NCBI RefSeq assembly: GCF_005239225.2
Contig: NC_133297.1
Location: forward strand, 6,890,392 to 6,954,391
Length of the DNA: 64,000 bases
Source: Populus alba
Lineage: Eukaryota > Streptophyta > Magnoliopsida > Malpighiales > Salicaceae
Direction of reading: 5' to 3'
Under the pieces are notes generated by a model. The model was not told the origin of the DNA. It saw only the letters and a program-made list of their open reading frames with translations, and did no database searches. This document shows positions 49,982 through 62,889 of the stretch, piece by piece. Both the position numbers and the translations under genes were made by a program. Numbering within the stretch: position 1 is the first letter of the stretch; each line of letters starts with the position of its first letter.

Positions 49982-52900
49982 TTTTCTGGTTTGAAGGGAG
50001 GGGGTTGGACTCGGAGATTCTCTGTTGGTAGGGTTTAGTGTGCGGGGTTGTGAAATGGGTTCGAAGTTGAACTTATTTACGAAAGTGCCATTTAGGTTGA
50101 TGCTGGCGTGGGTGTGCTGTAAATTTTGGGAATTGTTTCGTCAAGGTGAGAGGATACGAGGGATGGCAAATTACGATTTTGCCTCATTCTTCGGGGGGTA
50201 AAAAATAAATGTTGTAGTAATAGTTTTCAGACCCATCTCGATCTACAGCTCGAGTTTTGACAGTGTCATTAGGGTAGTTGGTTTTTTTTTTTAAATCTAA
50301 ATAATATTATTTTAGATTAAAAAAAAAATCAACGAGTTGTAACCGGGTTTTTAACCAGGTCAACCCGCTAAATCACAGCAAATTTTTCCTTACTTTATTT
50401 TTTTTTTAATTCAGTCCGATTCCAGTTCTAGATTAATCAAGTTTCAAATTAACCCGTCAAACCAGATCAAAATTTCAAAATTATGATTATCTAATAAAAA
50501 AATTTATTCTTATTAGTGTGATAAATGTAATTTTTTTTATTATTATTATTGATATAAATATTAAAATTCATCTTAATTAATTTTATAAGTTAATCTTGTA
50601 AATTTTTTAATAATTTTTAAAATAATTCAAACCTATAATTATTAAAAATTAAATTTAATAATTAACCACCTGAGTTACCTCATAATTGTGGTATCTGCAG
50701 TTCTTACATTGCGAATTGCGAAACATCATGTAGTAGATTTTTTTCTCCAGCACTTATTAGAAGCAAGAAATAAGGGTGGAAGGAAAAGATAATATACAGA
50801 ATAATTTTGCAAGTTAAAAGGAATCTTTGGTAGAGTGGCTGCTTTGAATTGTTCAATAGTCAAAGCAATAATTATTATATTTATATTAAAAAATGGTGTT
50901 TTCATATATAAATAACATAATTATTATTATATTTATATTAAAAAATGGTGTTTTCATATATAAAAATGGATTAATCCCGGGTTCAAATTTTAGCTAGTAA
51001 AAAATAATATTTTATAGCATAAGAAAATATTTTTACAATAACCCCAAACTTAGATCCACTTCTAATTTTTCTTTGGACGTGTTCATTAACCATGTTTTTT
51101 AAACATATTTTCTAATAAAAAATAGGTTTTCATGAATAAAAAACAGGTTATTTTAACTTATTCAAAACTACAATTTAAGATACAATTACGGGTGAAATCC
51201 AATGTAAAAAACATAAAATATTTGGCTAATTTACGATCTTTCTTTCTTTCTTTAAAACCCAGATCTTTCCTTGTTCGTTGTAATTATAAAACTTGTTGAT
51301 GAGTAGCAGAGTTAAGTAATTTCCGATCACCCTCTTTTAATCCTTCCTTAGTGTAATAGCAAAGCATGACGCTTGTTTTCCATTTTGAACTCTTTCTTGG
51401 CCCCGTTTCAACTTTCAAAGATGCTCCCAAAACTCAAGCGAAGGGTTCAAATCGGTGTGTATGGCTGAAACTCAAAACTCCATGATTAGACAAAATCCAT
51501 GCTTCTTGGCTTGTGAACTCCTTTTTTTTTCTTTCATGACTACTCTGTAATTTTTACTTTTCAATGTAATATATAAAATTATAATTTTTTTTTCGTGTCT
51601 AATTTACCCGTATTATCTATATAAGGGTAAATCTTAATTTCACCGCCTAGTTATTAGGGGGTAATCTTAATTGTACACCCAAAATATTTTCCATAATAAT
51701 TATACTATTAAATAATCTTATTTTTCAGTCAAATCATTGTATTTCAATTGTTTTTTTATTTCAAAAATGTTTTTTTTAATTATTTTTTTATTTGTTTCAT
51801 TTTTTTTATATTCTTAATTCATTTTGATACAATAATGTCAAAATTAATTTTTTTAAAAATATATATTTTAAAACAAAAAATATTTTAAAAAATAATCACT
51901 ACTACATATCCATAATACTGAACAGACTTTAAATACTATTAAAAAGATGTTGGAGTATTTACTTGCTTCTCGTATGTGATCCCCCGTCAAAATGAGAAAA
52001 TTAGAAAATCAATTTACAATTTTTTAATAAAGTAAGCTACATGTTTTGTGAGTTATCAAAATATAAAATCTAAAGTATTTTGAAAATCACCTTTAGTTAC
52101 TATTTATTCACGTCTTTTTCTCCAAACTGCGCTAAAATATAAAATTTTTTTTTTTCTAATTTTATTGTTTAGCGAAAGAATCACGTAAAGAACATAGATA
52201 ATTAATAATTTCATTTATTGAATTTAACATGATAATTCAGTTGAAAAATTAAAATTATTCAATATTACAAATTTTGCAAAAAATACCTAGGGTGTATAAT
52301 TAAGATTACTCTGATAATTAGACGATAGATCAAGATTCTATCCTATATATAATGTTTGCATTTCTTAATAGTGTTAGTTAGCATAAAACTTAAAAGAGAC
52401 CAATAATACATTACACTGCGGACAATTCACTATGATTCAAGCAGTGAATACCACTGATTTTCTTCAACGAGTATCATTCTCTCCACTCCTCACACTTTCG
52501 TTGCCTTAGCTCATATTGTTTGCATCTCCCCTTTAGGTTCTGATCATTTGCTATTGTTTTCCTTTTTTTTTTTTTTTTTTTGTGTCAAGATAATCAACTA
52601 CTTTTTAAAAAGGTGTTTGATATTGAGATTGAACCTTTTTTATTTTTTTTTAATCTGATTTTTTTCTACTTCAAATTGAAAAAGAAAAGCAATTTAGCGC
52701 CAAACCAAATGAAATCACCATGTACATGCCACTAAGGAAGAAAAAGAATACTGAGACGAATCAAATGATACAGTATTAGCACTGCCTTGATCACTGGAGT
52801 TAGTTGCACACTCATTCTGAAGACGATATAGAGGTTGACGTGTGCGTTGCACGAGTCAACAAGTTTTTCTTTATTGTTTTTATAAATAAAAAACTGTTCT

Positions 52901-53429
52901 TGGGATAGGTGATAATAAAAAAATAAAATCATTATGAAATAAAAAAGACCTGTAATCAAGGTTAAAAAATTTTGATGGCAAGAGAGATTGAGTCATTACA
53001 CTAATGATAGTAAAATGAAATTCCTGTGAAGCTCGTATACCTGATGTTAATATATTTTAACTTTCAAGGGCAATGCAATAATTTTACCATTATAGGAAAA
53101 TGAAAAAGATAATGTTGCTCCCGAACAAAATAAAGAGCGACAAATTAATCTCATGAAAATATTATTTTACTCCTCAAGTCTGGTTCATCTAATTTTCCAT
53201 GTTGGGGAAAAAAACTATAATATTACTGTTATAATCTATAGCAAATCCACGGCAAAACCATACAAAGATTTTTCCATGCCCTTTAGGTTTTTATAACTAG
53301 ATTGCTGGCGCATGCCATGCTAAGGCCCGAATAATTTTCTTTTAACATAAAAAGAATCACCCAAACGTTGCTAATATTTTTCTAAAAAAAAAAAAATTAA
53401 AATCATGTGGGGGTTGTCTTAATATAACT

Positions 53430-54370
53430 CGATTGAGTTGACATGTTAACAAATAACCTAGATAAAAATGATACAGATATAGCTTGATTAAAAAAAATCA
53501 AAATGATATTTTTTAATATTAAAACGATAATTTATTTGATTGATCTAATATGTTAAATCCACAATTCATATCATGAGATCATAACAATTCCATATAAAGT
53601 AAATCCAAATATATTATGAAACTTAATCACCAAAATCCAATATTGAATGATTAAATTGAAAATTTTTTTATCTAAATCAATTCAAGTTAACTTGTTAAAC
53701 TCATGATATTGATTATGAAACTAAAATAACCTCATAAAAAGTAAATTAAAACAAATTATGAAGTCTAATTTTCAATCAATTTATTATTAAAATATGAAAT
53801 AAATAAATAAATAAATAAAAATAAACATATAAATGACCCAAGTCAACTTGCTAAACCTATAACCCGGGTCATGAAGTTGGGATAACCTCACAAAAAATAA
53901 ACTAAAAAAATAACTTCAGACAACATGCCAAACTTGTATCTAGGTCATGAGATTATGATAATCTTATATAAAAAAAAAATAAAATAAATTATAAACCTAA
54001 TTTATAATGAGTCCATTTGATGAAATAGGAAATATTTAATCTAAAAATATGATACAATAAAATGACCTAATGCTTTTTCTGACTAATTAGTAGTACTTGT
54101 ATTCCAGATCATAAGATTGAAATAACTTCATAAAAAAAAATATCGAGACAAATCATAAAACATCATCCATTAACAAATCAAATATTAAAGGATGAAGTTA
54201 GAAAAAAATTTTTAATTCAAAAAACATTTTTTCCAGTCAATTAAGCCAACTTATTAAACCTGTAACATTGATTACGAGACTAAGATAATACAATAAAAAA
54301 ATAAAATTTAACTAATTATAAAATTTAATTTTTAATAAATAAAATATTAAATAATAAAATTAAAAAAATA
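53430..54370. repeat. Diverged tandem array, about 75/155-bp period
   Basis: The module (C/G)AACTTG(T/C)TAAACCT-TAACCCGGGTCATGA-TGGGATAACCTCATAAAAA recurs, diverged, near 53542, 53687, 53846, 53919, 54079 and 54244. Spacings are about 145-165 bp with one half-length step. A related single piece occurs near 50320-50460. Confidence 0.65.
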
Positions 54371-54605
54371 TATTATTATAATATATAGTATTTTGTAAGT
54401 AGTAGAGCATAAAAGCACCTCCACTAAAATTTAATTACTAATTAATCTAATGAGTTTCGAGACTTACAACAATATAAAAATAAATCGTAATAAATGATTA
54501 ACCTCAAACTCCATCAATTAAAATTTTAAATAATAAAAAAAACGTAAAAAAACTGCAATGATTAATATTTTATAAGGTAATTACCGCTTCTTTTAGTTTT
54601 TGTTA

Positions 54606-54606
<1 letters not shown>

Positions 54607-54639
<33 letters not shown>

Positions 54640-54640
54640 C
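54607..54640. repeat. (AAT)n microsatellite
   Basis: About ten AAT/TAA units in a row, immediately upstream of the CBE1 promoter region. Confidence 0.9.
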
Positions 54641-54749
54641 AGGAGCTCAAAATACACGCACTAGGTTAGCGCGTATGATTATCCACCAAACAGCAGTTTT
54701 TTTTGGTAGTCGTTGTCTGATTAATAAAACTCTCTCTTCTTGCCAACCT

Positions 54750-55609
54750 TAGCTTGAATATTGTGAATAGCGTCATTTCTGCAACTCCTTGCCGCGTGCA
54801 ACTCCCAATCTCTCTCTCTCTCTCAAAAAAAGAAAAGAAAAGAGAAAAAATAGCTCCAAGCTCCCCGATCCAATGGAAAGTATCGGAGCTTGAAACCCTG
54901 ATTTTCACCACCCTCTCTGTCGCACTCTTTCTCTCTGCCTGTCCTTCGATCCAGGTAGCTCATTCCTCGACAAAAACCCTAGTTTTGGAACTCCATTGAT
55001 TAGCTAAAATGAAAACCTAGGATTTAGAATTTGTCTAATTCGATCTAAACTTGAACTTCTTTATCTTAGGAATTTTTATAATCAAGCGTTTTTTTAGACG
55101 GTTTAGGGTTCAAGATTTCAAGTTCTTGATCTTAAAAAGAAAGAAAGAACGAACGATTAGTGATTTTTTGTTCATACGTGAAATTCGAGCTTCTTTTTGT
55201 GCCAAGTAAGGTTTTCTCCGTGTCTCTTGTGAATTTAATTGTGGATTGAGCTGGATCAGATAATGGTTTTAGCGTGATATTAGCTTGTATTTGGCCATTT
55301 CTTGGTTGGTACTGAATTCGATGTCTTCAATCTGATTGGATATGTGTTGATGGGTTTTGGATGAGCGAGATAGACGAATTTCTGGTCGTGAATTAGCAAA
55401 TTTTGTTAGCGAACTTTACTGGGTTATATCGAGAAATAGTTTTTGACATATATAGTTGGTGAAAGCAGAGAGATGGTGATAGGAAATATGGGTATTGCTT
55501 CACGGATGCGGGATTTTGTAAATTTGAGCTCACATGTAATGATTAGTGGATTAGAGAACGGGACTGACTGAATTGTGATCGGCTGTCAATATAATCAAGT
55601 TTTAGCAGA
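54750..55609 (+). promoter_or_regulatory. CBE1 promoter and 5' leader with intron
   Basis: A TC-rich stretch (54808-54826 and 54911-54935) looks like a plant 5' leader. CGATCCAG followed by GTAGCT near 54954 is a likely donor, and an intron up to just before the start codon at 55610 is likely, but its acceptor was not fixed. No TATA box was recognised. Confidence 0.45.
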
Positions 55610-58600
55610 ATGAGTTTACAAAGTGGAGATCTACCTGGACCGAATCAGCACGTGGAAACGAGCAATGAATCACGAAAGTAACGACATTTCTTTCTCATGT
55701 TTTCTGTTTTCGTGGCGTTGGTTCTTTTTAATTTTGATGGGGTTTCTAGCAAGTGATATTGGTTGTTTGAATGATACAGGAAGCTAAAAATTTCATATAC
55801 AAGAGAATTTCTACTATCCTTGAGTGAATTGGATGTTTGCAAAAAATTACCAAGTGGATTTGATCAATCACTTCTAAGGTAAGTTGTAGGTTACGTGGTC
55901 AAGCCTTGTCTGTAGAATCCTTATCTCTTCAAAATTTGAATGAAAATGGTGTCCCTGATAGTTGGTACTGCTATTTCTTTCTTCATGTGTTGTGAAACTA
56001 ATTCCCATTTTCTTCCCTCTACCAGTGAACTCGGGGACACTTCACAGGATCGATATAGAATTCCTGGCAGTGCATCATCACAAAGTTTTAGACGTAATGA
56101 TTATAGCTCATCCCCACCCACTAGAGGGGATTCAAGTAATTTCTCTCGGGGTATTCATGGAAGGTGGGATAGCCGTTCCTCTGGAAGGAGTGATCGGGAC
56201 AGTGACTCACAATCTGATTGGGATTCAGGTAAGGCTTGACATAAGTTTGCTATTCTGTTGATCTTTCTGTCATAGGGACTAGTTCACATTTTTGGGTCCT
56301 GGTAATAGTTAAACAGTTTCGTGTTTTACTTGTAAGAATTATATCAATGCCAATGCTATGGTTAATTTTTCACTTTTGTTATGAGAAGCTAAATGGAAAA
56401 GGTGTTAAGCTGTGAACATCTGATTACCATACCAAGAGTGGGCAAGAATCCCCTTCCTCTGTCAGCTTGATGGGCTAGTATTTAGAAAATCGGTGTTTCA
56501 TCTCCATAAGGTGCATCTGAAAGTAATATCTTGAACATTTTATAATTTAAGCTGTTCATTAGTACTGATCTTAACTCATATTTGATGAGTTTGTTAAGTG
56601 ATATGCTGTTTCAAAATATGATATTTTCAAATGGCTCTTTCAACAACTACTGGGACAGTGTTTGAGTTTTCGTTGTTATCCTTCCTGGCCAACCCTGATT
56701 ATATGCAAACCATTTTTTCAACATGTACGAGAGAAATCCCAGGCTGATGTGTGTGGATGTAGTCCAAATGTGAAATTGCTCACCCCTGATAGCCAAGAGA
56801 ATCGAACTCATGTTGTGCGTTGAAACTACATAACTTGAGTAAACTCTAAATCATCAGTTCAACTCTGCCATTTCAAATAATAATTAGTTTTTATATAGTA
56901 AACAGCTATTATGCGACTCAGGTAACGCTCCTTTCTTCTCTGTTTACAAAGAAATGAGAAGGTGATTAAGCTGGCCTTTTAGTAACGGAAAACTATGAAT
57001 CACAAGGAATAAACTCGCTTATTTTTCGAGAAAAATACTGAATCACAGGCATGTGATATTTAGAGACTTTTGAACAGATGCATGCATTTTCCCAGGAATG
57101 ATATTGTTATTCCATGATATATACCAATTCCATGTTATTCCAGCTTCTCCTACCGTGAATGATATTGTTATAAAATGACTTGGGTTTGAGAAGTTTATGG
57201 CTGATTTGAGTTTGGTTCGTACTTCCTCCAAAGCTTGGCAGCAGGAGATAGGATGCAGTTTGTAGTTCATGCATAGTACAAGTATGTACCCTGACATCAT
57301 TAGAGAGGTGAATTGGAATTTTTAGCATTCATTTTTCTTTTCTGTCATGCCAGATGACTGGGACAAAAGAGTAGATTGATGAATGTTCCGTGTTTGCATC
57401 TGTCATGCGCTACCAATGTGTTGAATTCAGTTGGCTTCTCATATAATGCTCTTGGGAGCAACAAAAGGATTCTCAATGTGTCTTTTACTGCTGTCATATT
57501 CTGCTCAATTCTGCGGCTACAATTTGATATATGTTGTCACTGAGATTTCAGTTACTGTTGATCTGTGATGCAACTATATGAATTACAAATCCTGTAACAT
57601 AGTTATTGACCGGATGAATGATGTGTATATGTCTAGACGCTGGAAGGCGTTATGGCAACCAATCTCGGCGATCTGGGCAAGTTCCTGAGCATGATGGACT
57701 TCTTGGAAGTGGTTCTTTTCCTAGACCGTCTGGATATGGTGCAGGGCTGCCAGCTCCAAAGTTTCGATCTAATGATCAATTCCAGCTCAATAAGAGTAAT
57801 GAGCTGTATCAACCACCTCGTCCTTACAGGGTTAGGCCTATTCTTTTTGTCTTTTGTTAGTATGATTCTGCTTGCAAATTTTAATCAGACATATAATGTC
57901 TAGTGAGTGGGTTTGGTGGTATGTGTAGCTTTTAATAAGCCCTCTAGTCCTTATCCAGGAAGTCTCCTCTTGAAGTTTGTTTTAACTCTTCCCTGTAATA
58001 TTTCAGGCCATGCCTCATTCGCGTAGGGAAACTGACTCTCTTAATGATGAAACATTTGGTTCTTCTGAAAACACGAGTGAGGATAGGGCAGAGGAGGAAA
58101 GAAAGAGAAGAGGTAATGTCTATGTTTTGATGGGATTTATATGGAAGAGCAATTAATTATGCTTTGCTTCTAGTTTATCGATAAGTTTCCTTCAGCAAAT
58201 GCAAGTTTAACATATAATGTCCTTTCAGCTTCTTTTGAATCAATGAGGAAAGAACAACATAAAGCTTTTCAAGAAAAGCAGAAACTGAATCCAGAAAAGT
58301 CTAAAGATGCATCTGATGTTACTGAGTTACTGGAGGACTCAAAAGAAAATAAAAGACTTCTGAATGGAAGCAAAGAATTGGACAAGACAGTGATACAGCC
58401 TATGCCAATTAATGATCCTGATAAGCCTCTATACCCCTCACAAGCTCCTGTATCCAGACCTCTTGTGCCCCCAGGATTTTCAAGCGCCATAGTAGAGAAG
58501 CATGCTGGAGCAAAATCTTTAACCAATTCTCATTCCTCAGAGGTGATTCTTATATATTTTCTCAAATACATATGCAGTGAAAAGTTGGCAGGCCAGAATA

Positions 58601-61600
58601 CTGTTTGTTTATATCTTTTTCCTCGAGATTATTTTTTACTAGCAAGCCTCAGGATCCTTGTGGTTAATGGAGTAAGTTTTACAATGTTTTATTTGCGGAG
58701 AAATATTCTACATTCACACCTCATCAGCAATCAGCAGTGCTTGAGAGATCACCTAACATACCATAAACATGCAAGTGCCTATCATATGGAATTGCATTGT
58801 CAATCCGTGTATCATCATAGTCTTGCTGTGCTGTCACAGTACCATCCACTAATCCAATTAAGCACAAAAATATGGAATTGCTAGTATATCTCTTGAATGA
58901 ATATGTGATTGCCTTGTTTGTGCTGCCTGTGAAAATTGTCTGGAAGTCTCTTGGCTGAGGTTGAAAACACTTGCATTTTCAAAGGTTGCTTGATTGTCTC
59001 CTTTTCCTTTTTAGCTTTTTGGTTGTTATATGATATATTGCCATTTACTTGTTCTTCACACACCAATTTCGGTTTAGATCTTATTTATATATTTAGCTTG
59101 CAAAATAATATTTGGTACTGATCAAGTTGAAACACAGTGTAAAAATCAACAGATTGATCATATGTTTGTGAAAGTATTATGTTGCCCTGACTTTTCTATG
59201 TTTTGAGATTCATTCTCCAATTATGATTGTATGTGATGTTTGAGTCTAATTATTTGTTAATAAATCATCACCTTTTATTGATTTACTATAGGTTGACATT
59301 GAACTTGAGGGAAGCCTTTTGCAAGCTAAAGGTACTCATGTTTTAGATGAGACTTCAAATAATCAAGATGGAAAACAATTTTCGGAGGAAATGGATTTGA
59401 ATGCACAGCATCCTAGAAGCCCAAGCGCTCGTGTTTCTGTTGATAACAAGAGCGAAAATATTCTGAATTTAGCAGCAGCTTTGGATGTTTCAAGTAAAAG
59501 AATTGGTTCTAAGACTTCTAATCTTCCAGAAGCCTTTATAGATTCTGAGAACAGTGAAGCAATAGATCTTGATGCTGAGAATGTGCCAGGGAATAAAAAT
59601 ATGGGTGAATCTGGTTCATCCCATTCAACCTCAATTCTGGACAAGCTTTTTGGCAGTGCTTTAACACTAAATGGTACTGGCTCCTCCAGTTTCATTGAGG
59701 TAACCGAATTCTCTTTCTCAATGCACACATTCGTAATCACTTCTTTTTAAAATTCTATTTTGCTGAATTCCTCAGCTGTTGCTAATTTTAAGTGATGTAC
59801 CTGAATTAATTTTGTTCAATTTCAGAATCTTTAGCTGTCTTCACATATATTTGTGTATATGTAAATGCAAGCTGGTATTGGTTATAATTTTTTCCTAACC
59901 TTAGATAACTGAACTCCTGTCTTCCATGTTTGTGGGTTTATGTTCACCAGAGTTTTGGACAAGTTTTCAAAAGGTTTATCAAGAATACATCATATTTTAG
60001 CATGGTTTGTAGACGCTTATAGTAATAAAATGAAAAGTTATGACGGAGTTGCCATGAAGATTGTGTCATACAAGTCTCATGAAAAATTTGCGGTGCAAAA
60101 AGTAAAATTCCAGCCTCGCCAAAATAAGAAAACTCTGTAATTTTGCTATCTGTATTGGTATTCGTCACTTTAATCCCCATAAAAAGGTATGAAGTTGAAT
60201 GCTATCAACTTGGTTGGATGAACTTCACCAAATCAAATGAATTTTCTCCATCAGTTGGTAGTGCATGGATTCACACCCTGCTAATTTTCTTCTTTCCAGT
60301 AAATGAATTTGTTGCCTGCGTCGTAATTGGAACAAGTGCCTTTTGCGGTAGTATTTCGTGTCAAAGTTTAAAGCATGAAATGGCACTCTTTTAAATATAT
60401 TTTGTTATTTTTTCAGCATCATGATGTTAAAGCAGATGACTCACGGGGCCCTCAGACCGGTCAATCTTCCAAGTTTGCTCAGTGGTTTAGTGAAGAAGGT
60501 TTATGGACAATTCATTCATTGTTGTTTCTTTTGTTGGATGCTGTCCACCATTCACAATTGCTCATAGAGTTAAACTTATTTTACTGAATTCTAATTCTTT
60601 CATCCTCTTCTTTACTGAAACAGAAAAGAAACCTGTTGATAATCTCCCATCTGGCAGGCCAAATGATTTGCTCTCACTAATTGTTGGTGGTGAAAAGGGT
60701 GGATCCCAGGTTAAAACTACTGATCACATGCTGCCAACCTTTCCCTTCCAAAGCTTTGAACTTGCAGACAGGCATTTGACATCAAATCAAAAGTCTTTCA
60801 GTGTTGAAAATAATGAGGAATTGTCCATCACTGGTAAACTAGATGCAGCTCCAGCTGTAATTACATGCGAAGACCTTGAACAATCTATTCTTTCAGAAAT
60901 TACAGAAAGTGGTTCAGCTTTGCCACCACCTGTGTATGGCTGGGGAGGTGGTGATGTTAAGGCTGAGCAGCAGAAAGCTGATGTTCATGCATCCCAGCAC
61001 CTTCTTTCCTTGTTACAGAAGGGGACAGGCATGAATAATTTAGCACCATCTGCCAATCTAGGGATCAGTGCTACAGACAGACAACAAAATAGTGGGGTGA
61101 CAAATCCAAGCAAGGCAGCTCACAAGCCAAGACATGCAGATGCTGAAAACATTCCCAATTCAGGTAAGGCTTTGACTCTTGAAACACTTTTTGGAACTGC
61201 TTTCATGAAGGAACTGCAACCAGTAGGAGCACCTATTTCCAGCCAAAGGGACTCGATTGGATATGCTAGAGATGATGCTTCAGAGTCTCATGGGTTACCC
61301 ATACCTGCAATAGATGATGGTCTCCTTCCTCCAACAGTTGAAATTCCGTCGAGCATGTCTAGTCATGGAAGTGGTGTCTTAGCATCAAAGCAAAGACAGC
61401 AAATTGTGTTGGATAGGACTGAAGACCATTTGTTAGGCTTTGATCCTCAAAATGAAGTGGACTCCTCACATCTTCGAACTGAAATGAGCTCTAAGCTAGG
61501 TGGCTTTGATGGGTCTTATGAAATTCAATTTCCTGAAGAGGATAGCTTGATTGCAGTCAGTGACCCTTTGAATCTCCGAAACTTTCTACTTGCTAGGAAT

Positions 61601-62889
61601 TCAACTAAATCTGAGTTAATGCCGATTCCAGGGACATCAGTTGACATTGCTGAGAAACTTGCAGCTTTGAATTCTGGATTCAGGGACGAAAGGCCTATTG
61701 GAGGTCACAAAGGTCCACCTTTTCTTCGTGGTCCTTATGATATGAGGGAGCCTGATGTTCATTATCATAATCTCCATGTCCAGCCATCTTCTCCCCAGCT
61801 TCAACCTCAGTTGAATCGTCCAGGGCCAATGTTCCATCCATTAGACTCTCATCCTGCTAATATGAATGATCAGATGAAATTAGTGGCCCCGGAGAACATT
61901 CGCCATGATACTCCTAATCATCAATTCCCAGAAAATATGCTTCGTCCCCCTTTCCATCACCCTAGCAGTGCACTGACTGGATTTGATCCTACTACGCGTG
62001 ATTCTATGTTACATCAATTGCATATGCGTGGCAATTTTCCTTCTCCCCTCCTACGACGTGAATTGCCCAGGGGTGCAATTCCGCTTCCACATCCCAACAA
62101 TCAGGTGACTGGTTTTATGCAGGAATCAAGTCCAATGCAAGGTTTCCCTATCGGTCAAAGGCAGCCCTACTTTGGTGCCCTTGGAATTCCACCTCAAGGT
62201 ATAGCACTCAACAAGTAGTTGGTTCCTTTCTGTCTTCTAACTATTAAACAGCTTGCCTTTTTATTTAACTTCAAAGTCCCTCCTTTTCTGGGGGTTCCTC
62301 GCTCTAATATTGTTCAATGATATTTCATTGCACAAATCTTTCTTACAATTTCATTTAGTGTGGTAATTGTTGCTATAATTACTTTGTCGTTCAAATTGAT
62401 TGATTCAGGTTATGTTTGGCATGGTTTTTTGTAAATTGATTTAAGTTGTTTTTACTCATGGAAAAGTCATAAATGTATTTGGTTACAAACCTAAATTAAA
62501 AGTTACTACAAAATTGAATCAACACTTTTATTTAATCAAAAGTCATTTCAACTTTTCACTTAATTTTAACTCATACCATCTTCCTTGTTCGAAAAAGTTG
62601 TCCGAGTCATTTTTTTTCCCGCTAAACACTAGCAACCAAACCCATTTTTTCCTTTTAAGTTTCTTTGTTGTCATGTTGGCACTTCTGCCATTACTGTAAT
62701 CTGATTCTTGTTCTCAATGAATGTGCAGCTAACGATGGTGGTGGTGAAAGCAATCAACCGGAGGCACTCCAAAGGCTGATCGAGATGGAACTCAGGTCAA
62801 ACTCTAAGCAAATTCACCCTTTCGCCGCGCCAGGCCATGGTCCAGGGATATATGGTCACGAGTTAGACATGAGTTTTGGATATAGATAG
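55610..62889 (+). CDS. CBE1: eIF4E-binding protein, CBE1/CERES-like
   Basis: A large, mostly disordered protein expected to bind the cap-binding factor eIF4E. Ten coding exons: 55610-55677, 55780-55878, 56026-56228, 57637-57830, 58007-58112, 58229-58542, 59292-59699, 60417-60498, 60624-62198, 62729-62889. All phases join, giving 3210 nt and 1069 residues. Exons 1-2 encode KKLKISYTREFLLSLSELDV: Y29-TREF-L34-L35 fits the eIF4E-binding consensus YxxxxL-hydrophobic, placed as in animal 4E-T and, from memory, Arabidopsis CBE1 (At4g01290). Then follow an Arg/Ser/Asp-rich part (RWDSRSSGRSDRDSDSQSDW), a charged coiled stretch (EERKRR...MRKEQHKAFQEKQK), two related short motifs SILDKLFGSALTL and TLETLFGTAFMKEL, QWFSEEEKK, and a Pro/His/Asn-rich C-terminus ending YGHELDMSFGYR. 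The two LFG motifs may be partner-binding sites (inference). Exon 9 alone encodes half the protein. The peptide called from 60503 by a long open frame is not the true start; exon 9 begins at 60624. Confidence 0.9.
62405..62655. mobile_element. Possible MITE in last CBE1 intron
   Basis: Begins GGTTATGTTTGGCATGG and ends GCAACCAAACCCATT, giving short imperfect inverted ends around a roughly 250-bp core with no coding capacity, inside the 62199-62728 intron. End positions and target duplication are unsure. Confidence 0.35.

Larger units (their letters stand above)
49982..54749. other. Repeat-rich gap without gene
   Basis: The uL5c promoter is probably within 49982-50130. From 50260 to 54650 the sequence is AT-rich and repetitive: an AACCCGGGT/AACCCG-type repeat at 50320-50470, a short direct duplication at 50866-50965 (TTATTATATTTATATTAAAA and following bases, twice), a dispersed AT-rich repeat at 51750-51900, and a diverged tandem array at 53430-54370. 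No protein or RNA gene is supported. 51590-52350 shows one internal echo: 'GGTGTA(C)AATTAAGATTAC' near 51650-51680 (inverted wording) and 52290-52305, so these may be the ends of an old insertion. Confidence 0.5.

Noticed and set aside
59363..59740. Antisense frame of 125 codons in CBE1
   Set aside because: Shadow of coding exon 7, whose frame, splice sites and phase are consistent.
60503..60623. Upstream part of the long 571-codon frame as the CBE1 exon 9 start
   Set aside because: Reading phase and the GAAACAG acceptor at 60621-60623 show that exon 9 begins at 60624; the upstream part is intron.
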